Below the pieces are notes generated by a model. That model was not told the DNA's origin. It was given only the letters and a program-made list of their open reading frames with translations, and ran no database searches. The position numbers and the translations under genes are program-made. Of a stretch of DNA of 64,000 nt, positions 33,960 to 42,174 are shown in pieces; position 1 is the first letter of the stretch; each line of letters begins with the position of its first letter. The DNA comes from Mesonia ostreae (GTDB taxonomy: Bacteria > Bacteroidota > Bacteroidia > Flavobacteriales > Flavobacteriaceae): the NCBI RefSeq assembly GCF_031845265.1, contig NZ_JAVRBG010000002.1, forward strand, positions 62,001 through 126,000. Reading direction: 5' to 3'.

Positions 33960-34700
33960 TTAATTGATTTGTTCACTGGTTTTTCCAAATCTTCTTTCTC
34001 TGTTTTGATAATTAAGTATTGCCTCAAATAGGTTTTCTTTACGGAAGTCTGGCCATAATACTTCTGTAAAATATAATTCTGCGTAAGCGATTTGCCACAG
34101 CAGAAAATTACTTATGCGCTGTTCGCCACTTGTTCTGATGAGTAAATCTACATCTGGTAAATTATGACTATACAAATGCTGCTGTACAACATTCTCGTCA
34201 ATCTGCGCAATAGAAATTTCTTGGTTAGAAACTTTTTCACTTATTTTTTTAATCACACTTAAAAGCTCTTCTCTAGAGCCGTAGCTAAGAGCGAGAGTTA
34301 GAGTCATTAAATTATTTTTGGAAGTTTTTTCAATTACTTCTTCCAATTCTTTTCTCGCTTTCTTTGGTAAGTTGTCTAAACAGCCAATAGCCGTAAGCTT
34401 AATATTATTGTCCATTAAAGTTTTAATTTCTTTCTTAAGGGAAGAAACCAATAACTTCATAAGGGTTTTTACTTCTAGCTTGGGTCGGTTCCAGTTTTCT
34501 GTAGAGAAAGCAAAGAGCGTAAGGTTTTCAATACCTATTTCTGCACAAGACTCTACGGTTTCACGTACGGCTACCGTTCCTTTCTCATGACCTACAGCGC
34601 GCAAAAATCCTTGCTTTTTTGCCCACCTGCCATTACCATCCATAATAATGGAGATATGCTTAGGTAGTTTATCTTTATTTATTTTCTCTTTCAAATTCAT
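33960..34700 (-). CDS. uppS: Isoprenyl transferase (undecaprenyl diphosphate synthase)
   Basis: This 246-residue cis-prenyltransferase makes the C55 lipid carrier precursor for peptidoglycan and glycans. It has 'ISIIMDGNGRWAKKQGF' with catalytic Asp21 and the C-terminal 'DLLIRTSGEQRISNFLLWQ' plus 'ELYFTEVLWPDF'. I place the start at the ATG read from 34700, which overlaps the stop of the DUF6089 gene as TAATG; the frame can be opened six codons earlier, but the coupled ATG fits better. Position immediately before bamA is conserved in many bacteria. Confidence 0.95.
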   Translation of the reverse strand: MNLKEKINKDKLPKHISIIMDGNGRWAKKQGFLRAVGHEKGTVAVRETVESCAEIGIENLTLFAFSTENWNRPKLEVKTLMKLLVSSLKKEIKTLMDNNIKLTAIGCLDNLPKKARKELEEVIEKTSKNNLMTLTLALSYGSREELLSVIKKISEKVSNQEISIAQIDENVVQQHLYSHNLPDVDLLIRTSGEQRISNFLLWQIAYAELYFTEVLWPDFRKENLFEAILNYQNRERRFGKTSEQIN

Positions 34701-35392
34701 TAAAAAGCGCTGTAACAAGGTTTTCGGCCAAAGGTATAAGTTAAGGTAACACCCACAAACATATACCAGTCATTTGTGTTGGGATTTCCAAAAGACGGAT
34801 AAGTATCACCACCATCAAATTCTTCCGGATTACTTCCGTCAAGGTTATCGGTAAATGTGTATCTGGCGCCTACTTCTAGCCCTATAACCCAATAAGGACT
34901 TAAAGTCCCTTTTATCCCTATTACCATAGGAATTGCTGCTGTTATTTTATTGTCAAAGGGAGTAATACGGTTGGATTCACTTAGGTATTGATCTTCTGTC
35001 AAAAGACCTGTTAACCCAGTATAAAGATAGGGAGTAAATTGCGGTCTTAGGGTATGGAGATCCCATTCCCAAAAGGTATATTCAATCCCTAAAGAGGCTT
35101 CGGTAACTTGGCTTTTAAAAGCATAACCTCTATTTCTTCTTCTGTTTTCATTCGCATCTCTATCTTCAGCTTCTAAGGTGGTATGAAGTAAAGTAAATCT
35201 AAAAGAGTGCCTTTTACTTCTATTCCATTTAAAGATACCTCCCCCCACTAAGCTTTTTGGAGCTATGAAGTTGGTGGGTCCTACATCACCAATATAGTTA
35301 GCGCCTCCAAAGTAAGCGCCTAATTCATAGGTTTGAGAACGTACATCTTTAACACACATAAATATGGTTATGGCAGCGATTAAATACTTCAT
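34700..35392 (-). CDS. DUF6089-family outer-membrane beta-barrel protein
   Basis: This 230-residue protein has a signal peptide (about 1-19, VRS-Q) followed by 'TYELGAYFGGANYIGDVGPTNFI'. Beta-strand-rich sequence ends 'NDWYMFVGVTLTYTFGRKPCYSAF', as in small outer-membrane barrels. This family commonly lies just upstream of uppS and bamA in Flavobacteriia. Its function is not established; the location suggests a link to outer-membrane assembly. The stop codon overlaps the uppS start. Confidence 0.82.
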   Translation of the reverse strand: MKYLIAAITIFMCVKDVRSQTYELGAYFGGANYIGDVGPTNFIAPKSLVGGGIFKWNRSKRHSFRFTLLHTTLEAEDRDANENRRRNRGYAFKSQVTEASLGIEYTFWEWDLHTLRPQFTPYLYTGLTGLLTEDQYLSESNRITPFDNKITAAIPMVIGIKGTLSPYWVIGLEVGARYTFTDNLDGSNPEEFDGGDTYPSFGNPNTNDWYMFVGVTLTYTFGRKPCYSAF

Positions 35393-35409
35393 AGATTTTT
35401 AAAAGTTTG

Positions 35410-35417
35410 CAAATATA
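35410..35417 (-). promoter_or_regulatory. Candidate internal -7 element before the DUF6089-uppS-bamA genes
   Basis: TATATTTG on the minus strand matches TAnnTTTG 17 bases before the DUF6089 start, in the 103-base gap after nadK. No TTG at standard spacing is seen. Confidence 0.4.
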
Positions 35418-35495
35418 TGAATTAAGTTTTCTCTATCTTAATTTATATGATTTTTGTACCTCTATGATTAACAAATTATACTCGTTTTTATTGTT

Positions 35496-36380
35496 TTAGT
35501 TTCTTTTATCTTCTCCCCAAAGTAGTTTTTGTCTAAGGGTTTTGATAAAACTATCTTCATTTAAAAGAACTAAGCCTATGGTAAATGGCGCCTTTTTGAT
35601 GGTAATGGTCGTGTCATTATCTAGACTTGTTAATCTTGAGTCTAGGGAAACCAAAAACATATTTTCTCTTCCAGTTACTTTGAGCGTAAGTTCTGTATCG
35701 TCTGGAATTAGTAAAGGTCTTGCATTTAAATTATGAGGAGCGATAGGGGTAATGGCTAAGGCATTGGTTTTTGGGTCTATAATAGGGCCGCCGCAGCTTA
35801 GGGAGTACCCTGTAGAACCCGTGGGGGTAGAGACAATGAGTCCATCTGCCCAATATGCATTGAGGTAATTTCCATTAAGCCATGTTTCTATGGTAATCAT
35901 CGAAGTGGTATTTTTTCTACTAATCGCAACCTCATTTAAAGCAAAGTTCATATCTGAAAGACCTTCGTTTTCTGGAGATGTTGCAATGGTAATCAATGCT
36001 CTTTTAGAAATAGAGTATTTTTTTTCTTTTAAAGCCAGTACCATGGCTTTTATATTTTCTTTTTGAATGGTAGCCAAAAAGCCTAATCTACCCGTATTTA
36101 TTCCTACAATAGGAATATCGAGATCTCTTACAAAGTTGATGCTTTTTAAAATAGTACCATCTCCCCCAATACTAAAAAATAACTGGTAGGACCTATCGAG
36201 CTTTTTAAAGGTAGCAAAATTATTGTACTGTCTGTCAATACTGCTATTCTCATTAATTATAGTGAGAAAATTTTCTTCGATTTCTATTTGTATATCTTGT
36301 AATTCTAGAGCGTCTAATAGCTCCTGAATATACTGCCCAGAATTTTTATGATAAAATTGTCCGTAAATTGCTACTTTCAT
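35496..36380 (-). CDS. nadK: NAD kinase
   Basis: This 294-residue enzyme phosphorylates NAD to NADP. It shows the catalytic 'FFSIGGDGTILKS' (Asp74) and 'VGINTGRLGFLATI', as well as 'ISTPTGSTGYSLSCGGPII'-type sequence at about 180-195 ('VSTPTGSTGYSLSCGGP'). Size is normal. Its start overlaps the end of the CBS gene by 4 bases, so the two are translationally coupled. Confidence 0.96.
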   Translation of the reverse strand: MKVAIYGQFYHKNSGQYIQELLDALELQDIQIEIEENFLTIINENSSIDRQYNNFATFKKLDRSYQLFFSIGGDGTILKSINFVRDLDIPIVGINTGRLGFLATIQKENIKAMVLALKEKKYSISKRALITIATSPENEGLSDMNFALNEVAISRKNTTSMITIETWLNGNYLNAYWADGLIVSTPTGSTGYSLSCGGPIIDPKTNALAITPIAPHNLNARPLLIPDDTELTLKVTGRENMFLVSLDSRLTSLDNDTTITIKKAPFTIGLVLLNEDSFIKTLRQKLLWGEDKRN

Positions 36381-37036
36381 ATATTTAGATATTTGTCTAG
36401 GTAGTCAGATCTTTCTTGTAAATTTTTCGTGTAGGCATCTTCTTCATGTGCGCTTAAAATTTTATACCCATAACGCCTTAAGGTTTGAATAAGGTCATTC
36501 ACACCAGTTGCATTTACCTTAATAGTAATTTCGGCTACGTCATTTTCTATCTTGCTCACAAAAGCACCCAGTAGTTTATGATTAGAAGATTCTATGATTT
36601 GGCTAATCTCACTAAAAGAATATTCCGTAAAGTTTTTTCCCACAACCAGAATAGCACCATTTTCTTTTAAAAAGGGGGTATCATTAATAAAGGACATAAT
36701 ATCACCTAATTCCACATAACCTAGATATTTATTGGATTCTTGTTCTAAAACAGGAATGAGATTGGCGTTATTTACACCAAAATTCTTTAAAATATCCAAC
36801 CAATTGTCTGTATCTCGAACAAAAAATCGCTCTAAGGCATATAGATATTCCTCTAGTGTTTTATCATTCTCAAAGCATCTTAAGTCATTTTCGCTGATAG
36901 AACCTATAAAAATGCCATCTTTTTCTACCGGTACGTGCGTGCAAGTAAGTTCATTAAAAAGCTTTTTAAAACTTGCTACGGACTGATTTACAGATTGTAA
37001 TTCTACATCATTAATAATATAATTGGACAATAGCAT
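36377..37036 (-). CDS. CBS-domain protein
   Basis: This 219-residue protein has a pair of CBS motifs in its N-terminal part: 'FNELTCTHVPVEKDGIFIGSISENDL' (about 28-52) and 'VNNANLIPVLEQESNKYLGYVELGDIMSFI' (about 87-117). A C-terminal ferredoxin-like/ACT-like domain follows (about 128-205; 'NHKLLGAFVSKIENDVAEITIKV'). CBS pairs bind adenine nucleotides and regulate partners. The 4-base overlap with nadK suggests a link to nucleotide sensing, but no specific ligand can be assigned. It is the first gene of the minus-strand envelope operon and divergent from pdxJ. Confidence 0.85.
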   Translation of the reverse strand: MLLSNYIINDVELQSVNQSVASFKKLFNELTCTHVPVEKDGIFIGSISENDLRCFENDKTLEEYLYALERFFVRDTDNWLDILKNFGVNNANLIPVLEQESNKYLGYVELGDIMSFINDTPFLKENGAILVVGKNFTEYSFSEISQIIESSNHKLLGAFVSKIENDVAEITIKVNATGVNDLIQTLRRYGYKILSAHEEDAYTKNLQERSDYLDKYLNI

Positions 37037-37098
37037 ATACTGCGTGTTTTTATCTGCAAATTAATTAAATTATACCACATGAAAGAATGACAACTTTG

Positions 37099-37106
37099 TA
37101 TTTTTG
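37099..37106 (+). promoter_or_regulatory. Candidate -7 promoter element for pdxJ
   Basis: TATTTTTG matches TAnnTTTG 19 bases before the pdxJ ATG at 37126. The -33 TTG is not evident. Confidence 0.45.
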
Positions 37107-37125
37107 TAAAGCAAAAGATAAATTT

Positions 37126-37839
37126 ATGACAAAGCTAAGTGTAAATATTAATAAAATAGCCACCTTAAGAAATGCTCGTGGTGGTAATTTTCCCAATTTA
37201 GTAAAGGCCGCAAAAGATATTGAAAATTTTGGAGCGCAAGGGATTACCGTTCATCCAAGACCAGATGAAAGACACATTACTTACCAAGATGTGCGGGATT
37301 TACAGCCTATAGTAAAGACCGAGTTTAATATAGAAGGGAATCCTGTTCCTAAATTTATAGACTTGGTACTTCAAAATAAACCAACTCAGGTAACTTTGGT
37401 GCCAGACTCGGTAGATGCCATTACTTCTAATGCAGGTTGGGATACTGTGAAAAACAAAGATTTTTTAAAAGAAGTAATTACTGAATTTAAAAATAACGGC
37501 ATTCGTACCTCTATTTTTGTAGATCCTAATTTAGAGATGATTAAACATGCGGTAGCCACGGGAACGGATAGAATAGAATTATATACCGAAGATTTTGCTA
37601 GCGCGTATGAGAAAGGAAATACGAATGCGATTAAACCCTATATCGCTTGCGCGCAATTAGCCAACGAGCTAGGACTTGGGATCAACGCAGGTCACGACTT
37701 GTCTTTACAAAACATTGAATTTTTCAAAAATAACATTCCGGGTTTACTGGAAGTTTCTATAGGACATGCGCTTATCGCGGAATCTCTGTATGAAGGTTTA
37801 GAAGTAGTAATTCATAAATACCTAAAACGACTTCAGTAA
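37126..37839 (+). CDS. pdxJ: Pyridoxine 5'-phosphate synthase
   Basis: This 237-residue TIM-barrel enzyme condenses 3-amino-2-oxopropyl phosphate with 1-deoxyxylulose 5-phosphate to make PNP, the last ring-forming step in vitamin B6 synthesis. It has 'LSVNINKIATLRNARGGNFPN', 'GAQGITVHPRPDERHI', 'TLVPDS' and 'INAGHDLSLQNI', all PdxJ signatures. I use the ATG at 37126; the frame can be opened 13 codons earlier, but those residues overlap the promoter and are not conserved. The downstream hydrolase gene starts one base after its stop codon. Confidence 0.96.
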   Translation: MTKLSVNINKIATLRNARGGNFPNLVKAAKDIENFGAQGITVHPRPDERHITYQDVRDLQPIVKTEFNIEGNPVPKFIDLVLQNKPTQVTLVPDSVDAITSNAGWDTVKNKDFLKEVITEFKNNGIRTSIFVDPNLEMIKHAVATGTDRIELYTEDFASAYEKGNTNAIKPYIACAQLANELGLGINAGHDLSLQNIEFFKNNIPGLLEVSIGHALIAESLYEGLEVVIHKYLKRLQ

Positions 37840-37840
37840 T

Positions 37841-38614
37841 ATGAAACTATATTCAAAAATAATTGGTAAAGGGAAGCCTTTTCTCATTCTGCACGGTTTT
37901 TTGGGAATGGGGGATAATTGGAAAACCTTAGGGAAAGAGTTTTCAGATGAAGGATATGAAGTTCACTTAGTAGATCAAAGAAACCACGGTCGTAGTCCGC
38001 ATACAGAGGATTTTGGCTACGATGTAATGGCAGAAGATATTAAAGAGTATTGTGAAGAGAAAAATTTACAAGATATCATTTTGCTAGGGCATTCTATGGG
38101 AGGAAAAACCGCGATGAAAGTAGCGACAAACTATCCAGATTTGGTTCACAACCTTATTGTAGTAGATATAGCGCCCAAATATTATGAGCCACACCATCAA
38201 ACTATTTTAGAAGGTTTAACGATGTTACAAAACTCCGACTTAGATTCTAGAGGCTTAGCCGATGAAAAACTAGAAGAATACATTTCAGAGTGGGGAGTGA
38301 GGCAGTTTTTGCTTAAAAACCTCTATTGGAAAGAAAAAGGAAAGTTAGCTTTACGTATGAATCTGGAAGTTTTAAAAGAAAAAGTAGAGCACGTGGGAAA
38401 AGCTTTAAATGAGGAAGATACATTTCATAAAGATACCTTATTTGTTAGTGCAGGCAGTTCCAATTACATCCGTAAAGAAGACCGGGAGCTTATTAAATCC
38501 CATTTTCCTAAAAGCAATACCGTAATTATTAAAGACGCGGGGCATTGGGTCCACGCAGAAAAACCAGAGGATTTCTTCCAAATCATTATGGCGTTTATTC
38601 ATAAATTCTCATAA
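37841..38614 (+). CDS. Alpha/beta hydrolase (YbfF-like)
   Basis: This 257-residue protein has the alpha/beta-hydrolase oxyanion-hole region 'FLILHGFLGMGDNWKTL', the nucleophile elbow 'GHSMGG' with Ser85, and 'AGHWVHAEKP' with the catalytic His near residue 236. 'VDQRNHGRSPH' is typical of the YbfF/ABHD11-like esterases. It is probably a cytoplasmic carboxylester or thioester hydrolase of unknown physiological substrate. One base separates it from pdxJ, so both are on the same transcript. Confidence 0.9.
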   Translation: MKLYSKIIGKGKPFLILHGFLGMGDNWKTLGKEFSDEGYEVHLVDQRNHGRSPHTEDFGYDVMAEDIKEYCEEKNLQDIILLGHSMGGKTAMKVATNYPDLVHNLIVVDIAPKYYEPHHQTILEGLTMLQNSDLDSRGLADEKLEEYISEWGVRQFLLKNLYWKEKGKLALRMNLEVLKEKVEHVGKALNEEDTFHKDTLFVSAGSSNYIRKEDRELIKSHFPKSNTVIIKDAGHWVHAEKPEDFFQIIMAFIHKFS

Positions 38615-38676
38615 ATTTACTATGCCTGCATAATATTTATCGAAAAGGCTTGGCTATATGCTAATTTATGTTAAAT

Positions 38677-38705
38677 TTGATACAATGATTAACTTAATAC
38701 ATTTG
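38677..38705 (+). promoter_or_regulatory. Candidate promoter for the FadL-like gene
   Basis: TTG (38677-38679), 18 bases, then TACATTTG (38698-38705) matches the full Bacteroidota consensus. The -7 element ends only 2 bases before the ATG at 38708 and 8 before the ATG at 38714, so a transcript from here would be leaderless or nearly so. Confidence 0.4.
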
Positions 38706-38707
38706 GT

Positions 38708-39970
38708 ATGATTATGAAAAAATTACTTCTTTTTGCGGTCTTTTTACTTGCTGCGAGTGTTACTTATGCAGGTGGTTACCGAGTAAGTGCTCAAGGTCAG
38801 AGGGCTCTAGCTATGGGCCACACAGGGGTGGCAGTAGTAAATAGTGCGGAGTTAGCTTTCTTTAACCCTGCGGGATTAGTTTATTTAGAAAACGATTTAA
38901 ATATATCTGCAGGGGTAACTGGCGTAATGTCTAATGTAAAATGGCAAAATAACAATACGGGACAATTCTCTGAGACAGATAACCCTATTGGAACTCCATT
39001 TTATTTTTATGCTTCTTACCGCGTTACAGATTTTCTATCTGTAGGTCTAAGTGCTTACTCTCCGTACGGCAGTGTAGTGGAGTATCCAACAGATTGGGCG
39101 GGATCGCATTTGGTAAATAAGATTGATTTGCAAGCTATTTACATTCAGCCTTTAATCTCTATAAAAATATCTGAATATTTTAGTATTGGAGGAGGGCCAA
39201 TCTACGCAACAGGCGGGGTTAATTTTAACAAAAATGTAAACCGTACCCTTACCGATGAACAAGGAAATCGCTCTAACGTAGAGGTAGACGCTTCTAATGT
39301 AACCAATTGGGGATGGTCTGCGAGCTGGATGTTTAATCCAACCGAAAATCTAAGAATTGGATTTAATTACCGCTCAGAAATTATTTTAGAAGCGGAAGAT
39401 GGGGAAGCTGTGTTCTCTAACGTTCCAAATTCTCCTTTGTCACCAATTAAAAACGGGGAAGTAGGCTTTGATGCTTCTTTACCTATGCCTGCTGAACTTT
39501 CTGTAGGTTTATCTTATGAATTTTGCGATAAATGGTTATTTGCTTTCGATTATAATAGAGCGTACTGGGAAGTCTATACTAATCTAAATATTGACTTTGC
39601 ACCAGACGACGTGCCAGACTCTTCTAACCCAAGAAACTACAAAAATGCTTCTACTTATAGATTTGGTTTACAATATGAAGCTTTGGATGAATTGACTTTA
39701 AGAGCGGGATATTACTTTGATGAATCTCCAGTTAGAGAAGGTTACTTTGCTCCGGAAACGCCACGAAATGATTCTCACGGATTTACGGGAGGTCTTTCCT
39801 ACCAAATCAGTAAAAGGTTTGCTGTAGATTTAGCGGTTACATATTTAAGATTCAAAGAAGTAGGTGCTTCTTATGATTATTATATGGAAGATGGAACGAG
39901 TGTGCCTTTTGGAGGAACTTACAAGAGTAACGCTCTTTTGGGAGGTTTAGGAGTAACTTTTAATTTATAA
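38708..39970 (+). CDS. OmpP1/FadL-family outer-membrane transporter
   Basis: This 420-residue protein has a signal peptide (ending VTYA-G) and the FadL-family opening 'GGYRVSAQGQRALAMGHTGVAVVNSAELAFFNPAGL', the NPA motif being diagnostic. The rest is a beta-barrel ending 'LLGGLGVTFNL'. FadL proteins let hydrophobic substrates such as long-chain fatty acids or aromatic hydrocarbons cross the outer membrane. The start may be 38708 or two codons later at 38714. It is five bases upstream of an SGNH-hydrolase lipoprotein gene, a pairing common in Bacteroidota that suggests lipid release coupled to uptake. Confidence 0.93.
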   Translation: MIMKKLLLFAVFLLAASVTYAGGYRVSAQGQRALAMGHTGVAVVNSAELAFFNPAGLVYLENDLNISAGVTGVMSNVKWQNNNTGQFSETDNPIGTPFYFYASYRVTDFLSVGLSAYSPYGSVVEYPTDWAGSHLVNKIDLQAIYIQPLISIKISEYFSIGGGPIYATGGVNFNKNVNRTLTDEQGNRSNVEVDASNVTNWGWSASWMFNPTENLRIGFNYRSEIILEAEDGEAVFSNVPNSPLSPIKNGEVGFDASLPMPAELSVGLSYEFCDKWLFAFDYNRAYWEVYTNLNIDFAPDDVPDSSNPRNYKNASTYRFGLQYEALDELTLRAGYYFDESPVREGYFAPETPRNDSHGFTGGLSYQISKRFAVDLAVTYLRFKEVGASYDYYMEDGTSVPFGGTYKSNALLGGLGVTFNL

Positions 39971-39975
39971 TAGAG

Positions 39976-41547
39976 ATGAATATGAAAAATTATATAAAAT
40001 ATACTGCAATTTTGGCCTTAAGCCTTGTTGCTTGTGAGCCAGAGTTTGACGAGTCTATTGAAGACGATCAGGTTTATAATCAAGGAGAAGCAAATTTTGA
40101 AAATTATGTAGCTGTAGGAAATTCCCTTACGGCAGGTTATGCAGATAATGCATTATATGTACAAGGACAAAAAAATTCTTTTCCTAATATTCTAGCACAA
40201 CAATTTAAGCACGTTGGAGGTGGAGATTTTAAACAGCCTTTAATGAATGGTAACCTCGGCGGACTTCTTTTAAACGGAACTCAAATTGCAGGTAATCGTT
40301 TAACCTTATCTTTGGTAAATGGAATGCCTGCGCCAACACCAATTGCTGGGACTCCAACAACAGAAATCACTAACACGCTAACAGGTTCTTTTAATAATAT
40401 GGGCGTGCCTGGAGCAAAAAGTTTTCATTTAATCGCTCCTGGCTATGGTAATGCAATAGGAGTACCAAGCGGAATGGCTAACCCATATTTTGCACGTTTT
40501 CGTTCTTCAGAGAATGCAACAGTATTGGAAGATGCGGTGGCGCAAAACCCCACATTTTTTAGCTTGTGGATAGGAAATAACGATGTATTAGGCTATGCCG
40601 CTGCTGGTGGGGCTGGAGTAAATCAGCAAGGAAATTTAGATCCATCTACGTACGGCTCTAACGATATTACAGATGTAAATGTATTTGCCTCGGTTTATAG
40701 TCAAGAAGTGGATGCGCTTACAGCTTCAGCAAGTGGAGGAGTAGTATTAAATATTCCAAATGTTACTTCTACACCTTATTTTAACACGGTTCCATACAAT
40801 CCATTGACTCCTACTTTATTGGGAGAGCAATTGCCAACTTTAAATGCAACTTACGCTCAGTTGAATCAAGCTTTTGCATTTTTGGGAGTTCCAGAAAGAG
40901 CTATACAATTCTCAACATCAGGCGCAAGTGGACTTGTAATTCATGACGAATCATTAACAGATCTTTCTGCACAACTAACACAAGTACTTATTGGAGGTGG
41001 TTTTGATCCGCAAACGGCAGCAATTTATGGAGCTCAATACGGGCAAGCCAGACAAGCAAATGCAAATGATTTATTGGTGTTAACGAGTTCTTCTGTAATT
41101 GGTACCGTAAATATGGATCGTATCGCAGAATTAATGGCAGTTGGAGTACCAGAACAAACTGCTGGTCAGTTAGCTGTAAATGGCGTTACGTATCCCATGC
41201 AAGATCAATATGTGTTACTTCCTTCAGAACAAGAAGATGTGGCAACAGCAACAGCAGTTTTTAATCAAATTATTAAAGGTGTTGCGGCTCAAAAAGGTTT
41301 AGCTTTTGTAGACGCTAACGTCCTGTTAGATAGAGTTGCTACCAGCGGAATTAATTATGACGGAGGAACTATTACAAGTGAGTTTGCAACAGGAGGAGCT
41401 TTTTCTCTAGACGGAATTCACCTAACTCCTAGAGGGTATGCTTTTATGGCGAACCAAATTATTAATTCTATCAACACTACCTATAACTCGACCATACCTA
41501 AAGTAAATATTGGATATTACAGTGGAGGACCTGCTATTGGAGAGTAA
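39976..41547 (+). CDS. SGNH/GDSL-family hydrolase lipoprotein
   Basis: This 523-residue protein has a lipoprotein signal (ALSLVAC, lipidated Cys20). The catalytic Ser block is 'YVAVGNSLTAGYAD' (Ser50, the GDSL-type block I with Asn in place of Asp). Block III 'SLWIGNNDVLGYA' and block V 'LDGIHLTPRGYAFMANQI' (Asp479, His482) are also present, so the catalytic set is complete. It is likely an esterase or lipase at the outer membrane. Its partner is the FadL-like gene five bases upstream, which could import the freed acyl chain. A terminator follows. Confidence 0.92.
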   Translation: MNMKNYIKYTAILALSLVACEPEFDESIEDDQVYNQGEANFENYVAVGNSLTAGYADNALYVQGQKNSFPNILAQQFKHVGGGDFKQPLMNGNLGGLLLNGTQIAGNRLTLSLVNGMPAPTPIAGTPTTEITNTLTGSFNNMGVPGAKSFHLIAPGYGNAIGVPSGMANPYFARFRSSENATVLEDAVAQNPTFFSLWIGNNDVLGYAAAGGAGVNQQGNLDPSTYGSNDITDVNVFASVYSQEVDALTASASGGVVLNIPNVTSTPYFNTVPYNPLTPTLLGEQLPTLNATYAQLNQAFAFLGVPERAIQFSTSGASGLVIHDESLTDLSAQLTQVLIGGGFDPQTAAIYGAQYGQARQANANDLLVLTSSSVIGTVNMDRIAELMAVGVPEQTAGQLAVNGVTYPMQDQYVLLPSEQEDVATATAVFNQIIKGVAAQKGLAFVDANVLLDRVATSGINYDGGTITSEFATGGAFSLDGIHLTPRGYAFMANQIINSINTTYNSTIPKVNIGYYSGGPAIGE

Positions 41548-41568
41548 TCATATCGTTAATCTTTTTAC

Positions 41569-41598
41569 AAAGGCATTCTACTTTAGAGTGCCTTTCTT
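41569..41598 (+). terminator. Rho-independent terminator after the SGNH lipoprotein gene
   Basis: Stem AAAGGCATTCTA / TAGAGTGCCTTT (41569-41580 with 41584-41595, one G-T pair) with a 3-base loop, followed by T-rich sequence. Confidence 0.8.
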
Positions 41599-41620
41599 AT
41601 TTTTATAAAAAATCAATCTT

Positions 41621-41956
41621 ATGAAACTTATACTTAGTATTTTAGTGACCGCTATTTTAGTAGTGTTATTGGGTAAATTACTCCCAGGAGTTGAGATAAT
41701 TAGCTACGGAACTGCAATTATTGTTGCCGTGATTTTAGGACTACTTAATTTAATTGTAAGACCAATTTTGGTGGTGCTTACGCTTCCAGTAACAATTCTT
41801 ACTTTAGGTTTATTCCTTTTAGTCATCAATGCTTTTATTATTTTAATCGTAGACAATTTAATTGGCGGTTTCGCCGTAGATGGATTTTGGTGGGCACTTA
41901 TCTTTAGTTTATGCCTATCTATATTGCAATCTATTCTAAATTCATTGATGGAATAA
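41621..41956 (+). CDS. Phage-holin-family (superfamily IV) small membrane protein
   Basis: This 111-residue protein has four predicted membrane helices with almost no soluble part. 'LLGKLLPGVEIISYGTAIIVAVILGLLNLIVRPIL' and 'FWWALIFSLCLSILQSIL' match the mycobacterial 4-TM holin/YvlD family. Despite the family name there is no phage context; such proteins are widespread chromosomal membrane proteins of unknown role. It stands alone, between a terminator and the tig promoter. Confidence 0.88.
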   Translation: MKLILSILVTAILVVLLGKLLPGVEIISYGTAIIVAVILGLLNLIVRPILVVLTLPVTILTLGLFLLVINAFIILIVDNLIGGFAVDGFWWALIFSLCLSILQSILNSLME

Positions 41957-42117
41957 ATTTCGTTAAGTAACTATTTTGAATCTCTAAAAAAGTATCTGCA
42001 TTTTATGTGGGTGCTTTTTTATACTTCGGAATTGATGCTAGTTCCAAAAAAAGATTTAATTTGAAGGCGAAATAGCTTTCGTAAATTAAATATTGAGCTA
42101 TCAAGTTGATTAAAAAC

Positions 42118-42148
42118 TTGGTTGGCAGGTAAATAATGTGTAATTTTG
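42118..42148 (+). promoter_or_regulatory. Promoter of tig
   Basis: TTG (42118-42120), 20 bases, then TAATTTTG (42141-42148) fits the Bacteroidota consensus. It lies 26 bases before the tig ATG. TTTGCACTCCAAAA (42145-42158) is shared exactly with the ctaB promoter. Confidence 0.78.
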
Positions 42149-42174
42149 CACTCCAAAATTCAGAAGATTTAAGC

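Noticed and set aside
31385..34027. Longer bamA start at 34027
   Set aside because: It would overlap uppS and put a charged stretch before the signal peptide; the ATG read from 33952 is far better.
41621..41956. Possible prophage signal from a holin-family protein
   Set aside because: No other phage gene, integrase or attachment site is nearby; the family is common in bacterial chromosomes.
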